In this document: positions 56,200 through 64,000 of the stretch, in pieces
How positions within the stretch are numbered: the first letter of the stretch is position 1
Layout of the letters: each line of letters starts with the position of its first letter
Source of the DNA: Bin87 sp965116565
GTDB taxonomy: Bacteria; Chloroflexota; Dehalococcoidia; Lucifugimonadales; UBA3495
Direction: 5' to 3'
DNA length: 64,000 nucleotides
Assembly: GCA_965116565.1 (NCBI GenBank)
Contig: OZ220699.1
Span: forward strand, 2,046,001 to 2,110,000
The notes under the pieces: model-generated
What the model was told of the DNA's origin: nothing
Database searches by the model: none
Seen by the model: the letters and a program-made list of their open reading frames with translations, nothing else
Made by a program: the position numbers and the translations under genes

Positions 56200-57142
56200 A
56201 CGCCGCGATCATTTATGTTGGCGATGATCATCATGACGTGCATCTCACGACGATACCGGCGTTCGCCTCGGTGCCAAACGCCTGCCCGAAGGTGTTGAGG
56301 GTATCGCCGAACCGTACTGATCGACCGCACCCCATCCCCACGACCACTGTGAGATCGTGGTTGGGATTGGAGCCGACCGGGGTCCATGGGTCACGGGATT
56401 GATTGGTGCGGGTTACCGGGTCTATGCGATCAATCCCCGTTCGCTGGCTCGATTCCGGGATTGGCACCACGTCGACGGTGCCAGGTCTGACGACGGCGAC
56501 GCAAAACTGCTCTCCGATTTGCTCCGCAAGGACCTCCAAAACCACCGACCGGTGTTCGGGGACAGCTATGCTGCCACTGGGGTAAAGGTGTTTGCCCGCA
56601 GCCACCAGCTATTGATTCGGGATCGAACCCCGCTCACCAATCGGCTTCGCAACACCCTGGGAGAGTATTTTGCTGCTGCCATGGAAGCCTCCCAACTTGG
56701 CCGGTGGTGACGCAGTGGGTGTGCTATCCGCGGTTCCGGACCCGCACCGGGCCGCTCGACTCACCACGAAACAGCTCTGTGCTGCCCTTCGACGAGGGTG
56801 CGGGAACGCAACGTCGAGCGACCAGCCACGGCGATACGAGAGGCGGTGCGTTCACCCCAACCGGAAACGCCATTGACGGTGAGCCGGGCCTTGGTTACGG
56901 CCAATCGGCCTACTATTCGTCAAATAGGCGGTATCAACCAACGGATTCAGGATATCGAAGCCGAGTTGTGCAACCACGTTCAGCACCACCCGGACGCACA
57001 TTGCTACCGCTCTTTACCGGGTCTCGGCGTCGCCCTCGCCTCCCGAATCCTGGGCGAGGCCGGAGATGATCCCCATCGACATGAGCAAGCGAAAGCACGC
57101 AGGAATAATGCTGGAACATTGCCCCTGACTGTTGCATCCTGA
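56200..57142 (+). pseudogene. IS110-family transposase, frameshifted
   Basis: Fragments of one IS110 (DEDD) transposase in three frames. IYVGDDHHDVHL with the first acidic residues lies near 56204. The middle EIVVGIGADRGPWVTGLIGAGYRVYAINP then DDGDAKLLSDLLRKD continues to TGA 56708. The transposase_20 domain is at about 56798-57142 (NQRIQDIEAELCNHVQHHP, YRSLPGLGVALASRILGE, DDPHRHEQAKARRNNAGT). Stops and shifts at about 56240, 56312 and 56710 make it non-functional. Confidence 0.85.
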
Positions 57143-57197
57143 CGACGACGGACTGCCAGGGCTCGTTTCGTACGTAACCGACGAGTCTCCGCTGCTA

Positions 57198-58008
57198 TGG
57201 TGATGTAACCGAAGTAAGTAGTAAAAGATGGAGTGATGCGGTATTTTACGGGTGAGCAGGCCAGATGGAGGATCACCATGACGATCGGACGACCGATGCC
57301 GCCGCTGATTTTGGACGAAGCGGAACGGGAAGCACTGGAGCGGTGGGTGCGGCGGCCCAAGACGGCCCAGGCTTGGGCGTTGCGCGCTCGGATGATTTTG
57401 GCGTGCGCCGAAGGCAGGAGCAACACCGCAGTGGCGACCGAGTTAGGGGTGTCGAACGAAACGGTTGGCAAATGGCGGTCGCGGTTTGTGGAGCGGAGAC
57501 TGGATGGGCTGTCGGACGAGCCCCGCAGCGGCCGGCCCCGTTCGATTGCCGATGACGATGTGGAGCGGGTGATTATGCTGACGCTGGAGACGACGCCCCG
57601 TGATGCCACCCACTGGAGCACTCGGTCCATGGCCCAAAGTTGCGGACTGAGCCACAACACGGTGAGCCGCATCTGGAGAGCCTTCGGGTTGCAACCCCAC
57701 CGCAACGAAACCTTACCCACAAAACGGCGCTGATCCGGAACTGGTTGGCCAAAGGGTCGCGTTTCCACCTGCACTTCACCCCCACCAGCGCGTCCTGGCT
57801 GAACCTGCTGGAGCGGTGGTTTGCGTTGTTGACGGAGAAACAGTTGCGTCGCGGGGTGCATCAGAGCAGCGGAGAGCTGGAAGCGGCCATCTACCGCTAC
57901 CTGGACGTGACCAACGAAGATCCCACGCCATTTGCGTGGACGAAAACCGCCGACCAGATACTCGCTAACGTCGCCCGCTTTTGCCAACGAACTCTGGATA
58001 CATCACAC
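57198..58008 (+). mobile_element. IS630-family element with internal deletion
   Basis: Flanked by TA on both sides (57196-57197 and 58009-58010), the target of IS630/Tc1-type elements. The ends TGGTGATGTAACC and, read inward, GTGTGATGTATCC are similar. About 810 bases, some 300 shorter than a full element. Confidence 0.65.
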
Positions 58009-58011
58009 TAG
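57278..58011 (+). pseudogene. IS630-family transposase, central catalytic part deleted
   Basis: ATG 57278 behind GGAGGA. The helix-turn-helix N-terminus is intact: AQAWALRARMILACAEGRSN, TAVATELGVSNETVGKWRSRF, then SHNTVSRIWRAFGLQPHR. At about 57715 the frame jumps to THKTALIRNWLAKGSRFHLH, FTPTSASWLNLLERWFALL with the final catalytic Glu region. The intervening segment with the first two catalytic Asp residues is missing and the two halves are out of frame. This looks like a non-autonomous derivative. Confidence 0.87.
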
Positions 58012-58841
58012 AAGATCGGCGTGATGATAAACAATATTGTTGACGATATCAAAAATCGGAACAACGTACATCACGTATAATCCGTTACCAGGCTCAAAAA
58101 CGGCACCGAGGACATCCGCAAGTCGACGCGCCAACCCACGATTTTGCCGCGACACCGACCTGCTGATGGTACGTCTAGCCACGGCGATTCTGTGCCATAG
58201 CGCGGCTCCCATCCCGATTGCGGCCTTGACCCTGGGCTGCACCACGACCTAAACTCCGCCGCCGCCTCGCGCAACCGCCACCCCAATGCTACCCGCCCAC
58301 GCACGGGTCCGCGAGACGTTGGCCTGTTCCGGCTGCCCCTTTTTCCATGCCGCCGAGTCAACGGGACAACAAAGCCTGGAACCTCTCTTCCGGAATCCAA
58401 ACTCGGAGTTTCATCGCTACTTACTGATCGTCGCCCCCTGCGGGAGCGCCGTAACGGCGGACCCCGCCGTGACAACACACGCGGTCGGCGCAATTGGGTG
58501 GGGATTTCATTGGCCGAGCATGCGCTGCACGATCCTGATTCGGACCAAACACGCGAAACGGCGAGGTCAGTGCTTCGCTGCCGGCACCACGTACTTCGGC
58601 ATGGGGAGAATCGAGTTGATGGTGGGCGACATAATAACCCACCTGGACCTTTTGATTTTCGATGCGCCGACAGAGGTCATTCCGATCACCGACGACGAGT
58701 TCAACAATTTGAGGCAGGCGGAACTGCCGTGAACCCACCGTGCGACGGCGCCGACGGTAGCGCCTGACTTTGCGACCACCTTGCGCAACAGAATTCTCGA
58801 TTGCGCTGACGGTCCAGCCAGACACCGGGCGAGTGGGGATG
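58012..58841. other. gene-poor interval
   Basis: Only one short frame (58520-58732) looks possibly coding; the rest holds nothing I recognise. Confidence 0.4.
58520..58732 (+). CDS. short hypothetical protein (doubtful)
   Basis: A 70-aa frame ending with FDAPTEVIPITDDEFNNLRQ, a stretch with the composition of real protein. No ribosome site or known family is visible, and it may be the end of a decayed gene. Confidence 0.25.
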   Translation: MRCTILIRTKHAKRRGQCFAAGTTYFGMGRIELMVGDIITHLDLLIFDAPTEVIPITDDEFNNLRQAELP

Positions 58842-59186
58842 TCATTGGTCCCCGGGAGTTCTGAACCCAATTATCGGACGGAGCCAGCAGCAAACGGCGC
58901 CGACGATGATGACCAACGTTTCCAGCACGAAGCGCGTCAAAAGCATGACATCCTTGTTGAGGTCCACCTTCGGATCACCCTGTACCACTAACGTGCCCAA
59001 AGCAGCCCCGAAAGTGATGATCACCGTTATCACGCCGCAGGAGATCATTTTTCCATCGGCGCCGCGCCGTCTCACCACCAGATACGCGAGTGCGTTCAGT
59101 ACCGCGCCATACCATAACGGCGAGTAGAACGCCATGAAAATAATTAGGAAAAACAGCGGCCCGATTTCGGGCCAGGGGAGGTTCAT
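58842..59186 (-). CDS. small hypothetical membrane protein
   Basis: A 114-aa protein from ATG 59186, with about four hydrophobic segments: IGPLFFLIIFMAFYSPLWYG, VLNALAYLVV, CGVITVIITFGAALGTLVV, and LVIIVGAVCCWL. A charged cytoplasmic-like loop RRRGADGK separates the second and third. I recognise no family. No strong ribosome site precedes the ATG, and the frame is open further upstream. Located among pseudogenes but itself uninterrupted. Confidence 0.5.
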   Translation of the reverse strand: MNLPWPEIGPLFFLIIFMAFYSPLWYGAVLNALAYLVVRRRGADGKMISCGVITVIITFGAALGTLVVQGDPKVDLNKDVMLLTRFVLETLVIIVGAVCCWLRPIIGFRTPGDQ

Positions 59187-59251
59187 GGTTCGACGGAGTG
59201 TAACAAAAACCCCGATTTTGTTGCGACACCGCCGGTTCCAGCGGCCTGGAT

Positions 59252-59586
59252 ATGGCGGCCAACAATTACTATTCACACCCGAATCTCAAGGAGCATGGTC
59301 CGACCGCCCGGGCCAGGATGATGAACAACGCTGCGACAATCCGCTCAGCGCAGGGATCGCGGAAAACATCCGCCTCCTGCACGGCCACTCCCACACCCTG
59401 CGCCAGGGTAGGGCCACGACCTGCAGGTGGATTCCGCAGGACGAACTGGTCAACAAGCTTGTGACCGGATGCACGACCAGCCCTCGACATGACAGCGTCA
59501 TCATGGACCCGCGCCACCCCGGGTCCGGAATCGGGGTCGCCTCCCTCCTCAACAACGGCGTGTACCGGACCCAAACTTTCTGCTGA
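59252..59586 (+). pseudogene. CAP/SCP-domain protein, frameshifted
   Basis: Two frames together read like a CAP-superfamily (SCP/Tpx-1) domain: MAANNYYSHPNLKEHGPTAR in one, and RCDNPLSAGIAENIRLLHGH, ELVNKLVTGCTTSPRHDSVI, MDPRHPGSGIGVA and a final VYRTQTFC in another. The last pieces correspond to the usual W..SPGHRANIMDP....GIG.A....Y.TQ.F pattern. The shift lies near 59310. The usual Trp of W..SPGH is lost. Related intact proteins are secreted. Confidence 0.65.
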
Positions 59587-59696
59587 CCCGGGCCTTTGCG
59601 AAATATGGGTGCCACAATTCGGGCGTCAGGATGTATGCTTTGGGGGATTGAACCCAACAGCTTATGCTTGCCACATCGCTTATAGGAGGTTCGAAC

Positions 59697-60377
59697 ATGG
59701 GCACGATCTCAGTGAACCGAGTAGCGGGTCTGTCCCTCATATTCGGCCCAATAATCGCCTTCGTCTTCTTTCTCATCGAGCCTGGTGGACTGCTGATAGA
59801 CAGTGCCAAGGTGTCTGACGCTGTTGGCTCCATAACGGCCAAGGGCGCCAACGCCGCACTCACCAAGGTAACCAACATCGCGATAATACTGGGCCTGGTC
59901 CTGATCCTCTCGGGCCTCTACGCGCTGATGCGTAACGTCACCTTGCAGGGCAACGGCAAGGCGTTAGCCCAGATGGGCTTCTTTATGATCTTCGTTGGAC
60001 TGACCGGTTGGATTCTGGGCAGTGGCATGGACTTCATTCTGGCCGATGCCCAGGCCGGCGACCAGATCGGAGCGATCATTCCCATCTACTACGCCGGGTC
60101 CGCCCTCCTCTACGCCGGTGGGATTACGCTCGGGTTTGGCGGCTTCCTTTTCGCGTTGGGCCTCTCCACGCGAGACGATTTCAACCGGATAATCTCCCTG
60201 TTGGCTGCTCTGGTCAGCCTGGCCGTAATGGTCTTTTTCATAATCGCCATACTCAACAACGGGGGCCGCGACACCTTCATCACCCTGGCCCGGGGCTGCT
60301 ACGTGCTATTGGTAATCTGGTACGGCTATCTGGGCATCGGAATGATGAATCGACCCGATCCCGATTTGTGGCAATAA
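59697..60377 (+). CDS. hypothetical six-helix membrane protein
   Basis: A 226-aa integral-membrane protein. AGGAGGT at 59684-59690 gives ideal spacing to ATG 59697. Hydrophobic segments lie near 10-28, 58-77, 88-110, 127-150, 162-185, and 196-215, with an N-terminal amphipathic MGTISVNRVAGL. No catalytic motif or known family is evident. It is intact, monocistronic and convergent with the HTH-membrane gene. A small transporter-like or regulator role cannot be distinguished. Confidence 0.75.
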   Translation: MGTISVNRVAGLSLIFGPIIAFVFFLIEPGGLLIDSAKVSDAVGSITAKGANAALTKVTNIAIILGLVLILSGLYALMRNVTLQGNGKALAQMGFFMIFVGLTGWILGSGMDFILADAQAGDQIGAIIPIYYAGSALLYAGGITLGFGGFLFALGLSTRDDFNRIISLLAALVSLAVMVFFIIAILNNGGRDTFITLARGCYVLLVIWYGYLGIGMMNRPDPDLWQ

Positions 60378-60536
60378 CCGGAGGCTAGGATTTTTCGGCG
60401 GCTTTCCTGGTCGCGAGATTTTGCTACGGCGCCGGAGCTGGTAGCGCCTGACTCCGGCCCGTAGCCTGGTCGTCCTGCGCGTCCCGATGGTGGCGGCCAC
60501 GGCGCCGGTGCGAGCTGCGCACAGCCTCGGCGCGAT

Positions 60537-61952
60537 TCAGCGTCGCAACATCTTGCTACGCAGACGGCGCCTAACTGTTGGTTTCCGCTCCCAACCGGAC
60601 CGGTCTGACCCTTGCCTGGGCGTTGGGTGGCGGACGGCACGATCAGCCAGGCGATAAACCCCGACCAGGAGACCGCCGCCCAGCACGGCCACCATGTATG
60701 CGTACAGGCACATCCGATGCCAGGTATACCCGATCTCCAACCGCTCCATCACCTGATTTCCCGTGTAGCCCAGACGGTCGAAGTCGATCTCCCAGGAACC
60801 GAGCAGATTGTGGTCGGGGAGAGTCATGGGCGCATACGGCGATCCATATACCGCGACAATGACAATCGCTCCCAAGGTGGCCGCCACAATCACGATCGTG
60901 AAGGCGGCCTGCAGGAGGAAGCGGCATTGCGCGGGATCGGGCCTGGTTTCGGGGTCTCGGACCACCTGCATGGCGATGACTACCGCTGCCAATATCGGCA
61001 TGGCCACCGTTGATTGAATCCACACGATCGTGCCGGAAAGCGTGACCACCACCGCGTAGCACGCCAACGTCGGAGGGATCAGCGACCACGCTGACCTGAC
61101 CAGGGCGCTGCGCCCTGCCCGGCCGGGCGAGTTCTGCCAACTCCACAGGAAATCGAAAGCCAGCGCGGACGCGCCCGCAAGGATAACGCCGGCCAGCAGC
61201 ATCATCATGTGGGGGTGGTGAGTGCCGGCAAAATCGCCGATCCGGTAGAAGCCGTACTGATCCAATCCCAGGCACGCGAACCGCAGGGCCGGCGTAACCA
61301 GCACAATGAACATCGACGCCCAGTAGAAATCGCGCAGACCGGCCCTGCGGTCCGGCCAGACGAACGCCTGCGCTATTATTAGGAGCGATGTGGCCAATAC
61401 GTAAGCCAATGGCATCCAGGCGTCATCCCACCCCATGGCGCCCAGCGCGTAGCCTCCGGCGACCACATAGAGGACCGGCAGGAGCAGCTGCAACCCCGCG
61501 AAACGCAACCTGGGATTCCAAAGCAGGCCGTGCTGGCCATCCCCTTTTCCGCCAGCCTCCGGTGTTGGGCCGCCCGGTTGCGTATCGGTCGAAGGGACCG
61601 ATTTGGGTTCCGGTGCGAGTATCCCGACCCGCCTGCCGGCCGACTCGAAGTCGGGGGCGAGGCCGGCCAGCATCATCAGGCCGGCCACCTCCACGCCGGA
61701 CAGGCCTAAGGCTTTCCCGAATATCTGCAGCCGCTCCACAGTAGGTCTGGTGGCGCCAGATTCCCAACGGGTCACTGTGGAATGGCTGAACCGGCGGCCA
61801 CGATCATCATCTACCTCGGCCATGCGCCGCAGCAAACCGTCCTGGGACATTCCACGGCTGCGGCCCGGTTCCACGTAGGATTCCCGGTACGCCCTCATCA
61901 CGAAACCGCACTGGGCAAATCTGGCGTGTTGCAAGTTGCGGTCGACATTCAT
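60537..61952 (-). CDS. membrane protein with N-terminal helix-turn-helix domain (paralogue 2)
   Basis: A 471-aa paralogue of the 21152 gene. Start at ATG 61952 behind a strong AAGGGAGGTG; the frame is open to 62153 but homology begins here. Residues 35-82 hold GMSQDGLLRRM, then SHSTVTRWESGATRPTVERL and FGKALGLSGVEVAGLMMLAGL, aligned without gaps to paralogue 1. A Pro/Gly-rich linker (105-150) precedes about nine membrane helices with GLRDFYWASMFIVLVTPAL, and a late LPDHNLLGSWEIDF...IGYTWHRMCLYAY tail. Its last 35 residues are basic and diverge. Divergent from the surface-protein gene at 62345 with 392 bases between. Confidence 0.87.
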   Translation of the reverse strand: MNVDRNLQHARFAQCGFVMRAYRESYVEPGRSRGMSQDGLLRRMAEVDDDRGRRFSHSTVTRWESGATRPTVERLQIFGKALGLSGVEVAGLMMLAGLAPDFESAGRRVGILAPEPKSVPSTDTQPGGPTPEAGGKGDGQHGLLWNPRLRFAGLQLLLPVLYVVAGGYALGAMGWDDAWMPLAYVLATSLLIIAQAFVWPDRRAGLRDFYWASMFIVLVTPALRFACLGLDQYGFYRIGDFAGTHHPHMMMLLAGVILAGASALAFDFLWSWQNSPGRAGRSALVRSAWSLIPPTLACYAVVVTLSGTIVWIQSTVAMPILAAVVIAMQVVRDPETRPDPAQCRFLLQAAFTIVIVAATLGAIVIVAVYGSPYAPMTLPDHNLLGSWEIDFDRLGYTGNQVMERLEIGYTWHRMCLYAYMVAVLGGGLLVGVYRLADRAVRHPTPRQGSDRSGWERKPTVRRRLRSKMLRR

Positions 61953-62344
61953 GTGCTCGGACACCTCCCTTGCACAGGCTTGGTTGAAAGAGTGTTCACG
62001 TATCACGTCGGGTGCGATGACGTATGTCCGCGATTTGCGGATGTCGCGTTGCGATTGATGGTATGCGGTCAATTGATGCACTAAGTGTCGATTATATGGC
62101 ATCGTCGTAAAAATAACGGATTCTGCCAACGTATTTAGGGATAATAAGTACATATTATATGAATATCAGCTATCAATCTGCTGAAAAAGCCCTGCCAATG
62201 TTAGCCGGGCAAATTGTTCCGAGTCGAACTATTCAGTGAAGGGCGCTTCTAGACCCGCCGAGTGGTCAGCGGGTTCGATGGCATCCCGGGTCCCGGCCGA
62301 CAGATTGACCACGACAACTACATTTCCTGAGGAGGTATATTATC
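61953..62344. promoter_or_regulatory. divergent promoter region of the second HTH/surface-protein pair
   Basis: A 392-base AT-rich interval between the divergent starts. On the minus strand, TATAAT lies at 62159-62154 with TTGATA only 11 bases upstream (too close). Several TAAGTGT/AATAAGTAC-like words occur at 62080-62150. A likely place for the HTH protein to bind, but I cannot define an operator. Confidence 0.4.
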
Positions 62345-64000
62345 GTGAGACCTTTTTCGTACAGGCCCAAGACAGGTTTGGGCAGATCAGTTTCCGGCAG
62401 CGCCATACTGCTTGCCATCCTTGCGATTTCGCTGGTCATCATCGCCGGCGCCGCTCCGGAGTGGGTTCGGGCCAGTGACGCCGACATCAACGTGGCCCGC
62501 AACCAGTCTTCCGGCCACGGAGCGACGATTCCCGGCGATGCGAACGGATTCATCACCGATGAACAGAACGCCGACGCCCCGTACATCGTGGCCAACGGCG
62601 TGAAAATGCACGAGGTCAGCCATTCGGAAGCGGGCGGGTGGAAAGTCCGCGCCGCCAGCGATGACACCTACGGCAACGGCGAACTCATCGTGGTTGCGGT
62701 GGAATTCAGCGAACCGGTGCGGGCGGACAGCGATACAACCTTCCGTATCCGCATCGGTTCGGTCAACCGGGACCTGGCGCCGGTTGGAACTCGCGGCAAC
62801 CGGGTTTTGTTTGGCACGTTGATTCGCTCCCAGGATCGAGATAGCGACGGAATCTGGATCGGCGACAGCACGCAGACCCTGGATCACAATGACGCCGACT
62901 CCATCCGGAGCGCGGGCGCGTCGCCGGTCAACGCCAACTCGACTCATTCCAGGCTGGGCACCCAGGCGGGCCACAAGGTGAACGGCGCGGCGACTCGCCC
63001 CCGCCTGCAGGCAGTCAGCATCTCATCGACGCCTCAACACGCAGACTATTACGTGCGCGGCGAAACCATCCTGGTGTCCGCCCGATTCGACCGCTCCGTC
63101 GTCGTCAGTGGCGACGTGTCGGCCCGTCTCAACATAACCGCGCTCCAGGCGGTCGCGTCGCGGGACGCCGACTATTCGGAAGGCAGCGGCACGACCACGC
63201 TGGTATTCGATCACGTGGTCACTCCTTTTGAAAACGATCCCAAGGGCGTCGTGATTCCCGCCAATGCCCTGGCCGAAAGCGGCGACCTCGCGCAGGGTCC
63301 CTTGGGCGGCGGTTCAATCGTCGGGCGGCGGGGCGGTCTGGTGGCGGATCTGGCCAGCTCGAAGCGAGGGCCGCTCAACAGGCACAGGGTGGACGCCAGG
63401 TACGCGGCAGCGCCCGAAGTCATGGCCAGCGCCCTGTTCCATTGGGATGAGAACACCCCGGTCAGTCATTCGCTCACGATGGATTTCAGCATCCGCGAGG
63501 ACCCGGGGCATTTCTCCGAAACCGACGCGCTGGTGCTGGCGCTGGCCTGGGGCATCATCGGGGACGTGCGATTCGCCGTTGGGCTGCGCACCGACCTGGA
63601 CAAACCGGGCACCGACGGTTCCCAGGGCAAGGGCATAGTGTTCAACCGGTGGGGCACTACCGACACATCATCATTCTCCAGGACCACCGGGGACGGCTGG
63701 GTTGAAACCGGCGACCTGGCAGGCCCTTTTATCAGCATTCGGCGAACGTTTGACTGGAACGAGGGCAACTACACTCTGCGCATCGGACGGGATGGCCGTG
63801 ATGACGTTGACGGAGGCTGGTACGGTTTTTGGATCAGGGACCAGTCCACCAACGTGGAGACCCACCTGGGTTCAATGAAGTTCCCGATGTCCGCGGATGG
63901 CCGGTTGGAAATCCTCGCGCGAAGCCATGGAATCGGATCAGTGATGGCCGTAGTCGGCGATGGTGCGGTCAAGCCTCACGAAATACCGGTATTCGAGGCG
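62345..64000 (+). CDS. giant secreted protein 4, partial at window end
   Basis: Open from GTG 62345 to the last base (552 codons, no stop), preceded by AGGAGGT at 62331-62337. A signal peptide is evident (ILLAILAISLVIIAGAAP, then VRAS at 40). Residues 60-210 and 215-345 form two modules of the type in surface proteins 1 and 2: DDTYGNGELIVVAVEFSEPV, a DRDSDG loop, GHKVNGAA, then STPQHADYYVRGETILVSAR and GSGTTTLVFDH. From about 355 a different beta-rich domain begins (HSLTMDFSIREDPGHF, GIVFNRWGTTD, GNYTLRIGRDGRD, GGWYGFWIRD), somewhat like secreted carbohydrate-associated domains. Function unknown. Confidence 0.85.
   Translation, partial: MRPFSYRPKTGLGRSVSGSAILLAILAISLVIIAGAAPEWVRASDADINVARNQSSGHGATIPGDANGFITDEQNADAPYIVANGVKMHEVSHSEAGGWKVRAASDDTYGNGELIVVAVEFSEPVRADSDTTFRIRIGSVNRDLAPVGTRGNRVLFGTLIRSQDRDSDGIWIGDSTQTLDHNDADSIRSAGASPVNANSTHSRLGTQAGHKVNGAATRPRLQAVSISSTPQHADYYVRGETILVSARFDRSVVVSGDVSARLNITALQAVASRDADYSEGSGTTTLVFDHVVTPFENDPKGVVIPANALAESGDLAQGPLGGGSIVGRRGGLVADLASSKRGPLNRHRVDARYAAAPEVMASALFHWDENTPVSHSLTMDFSIREDPGHFSETDALVLALAWGIIGDVRFAVGLRTDLDKPGTDGSQGKGIVFNRWGTTDTSSFSRTTGDGWVETGDLAGPFISIRRTFDWNEGNYTLRIGRDGRDDVDGGWYGFWIRDQSTNVETHLGSMKFPMSADGRLEILARSHGIGSVMAVVGDGAVKPHEIPVFEA

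Noticed and set aside
1..64000. CRISPR arrays
   Set aside because: No series of regularly spaced identical repeats of 24-40 bases was seen; the only short tandem repeat is the 19-base unit at 48270, without spacers.

Overview
The window looks like a high-GC bacterial chromosome segment (roughly 60% G+C by eye), most likely from a Chloroflexota lineage of the SAR202/Dehalococcoidia type. That assignment is an inference. It rests on three luciferase-like flavin monooxygenase paralogues within 12 kb, the mix of IS families, very large secreted Asp-rich repeat proteins, and short palindromic intergenic repeats of a kind I associate with this phylum. No rRNA or phylogenetic marker is present to prove it. 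Two RNA genes are visible: tRNA-Thr(CGT) at 13.06 kb and a complete tmRNA gene on the minus strand at 55.24-55.60 kb.

Layout. 0-12.9 kb is a metabolic block: three LLM-family oxidoreductases, a class I aminotransferase, a nitroreductase, argG and argD (arginine synthesis, separated by a decayed DUF433/DUF5615 toxin-antitoxin pair), a D-2-hydroxyacid dehydrogenase, a quinone-oxidoreductase-like enzyme overlapping a methyltransferase, and a cupin. 13-14.8 kb holds the tRNA and transposase debris. 14.8-18.4 kb is a DUF1800-DUF1501-NHL-repeat cluster. 19.3-20.5 kb is a DUF418 membrane protein.

21.1-35.4 kb is the most unusual region: an integral-membrane protein with a cytoplasmic helix-turn-helix head, then three giant secreted proteins (1146, 1159 and 1470 aa) made of repeated beta-sandwich, propeller-like and cadherin-like modules. 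A paralogue of the HTH-membrane protein sits at 60.5-62.0 kb, divergent from a fourth large secreted protein that runs off the window end. The pairing of regulator-like membrane protein and surface repeat protein therefore occurs twice and is the best candidate for an undescribed system.

35.4-39 kb is accessory DNA: an AT-rich palindromic array, a zinc-ribbon/ASCH pair, a broken Phd/PIN locus, an unknown 313-aa protein and an ISNCY remnant. 39.2-43.0 kb is a peptide/opine-type ABC importer (binding lipoprotein and two permeases, no ATPases) behind a near-consensus promoter. 43.7-51.4 kb carries a third broken toxin-antitoxin locus, two dead copies of one IS5-family element, a SulP anion transporter and a TPP-dependent enzyme. 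51.4-53.0 kb is a GMC oxidoreductase. 53.6-59.6 kb is a graveyard: a dead serine recombinase running into the 3' end of ssrA, IS256, IS110 and IS630 remnants, and a frameshifted CAP/SCP-domain gene, followed by a small intact membrane protein.

Overall the housekeeping and catabolic genes look intact, whereas essentially every transposase, recombinase and toxin gene is broken. This suggests old acquired DNA that is decaying, with the surface-protein loci as the intact, apparently selected accessory content.
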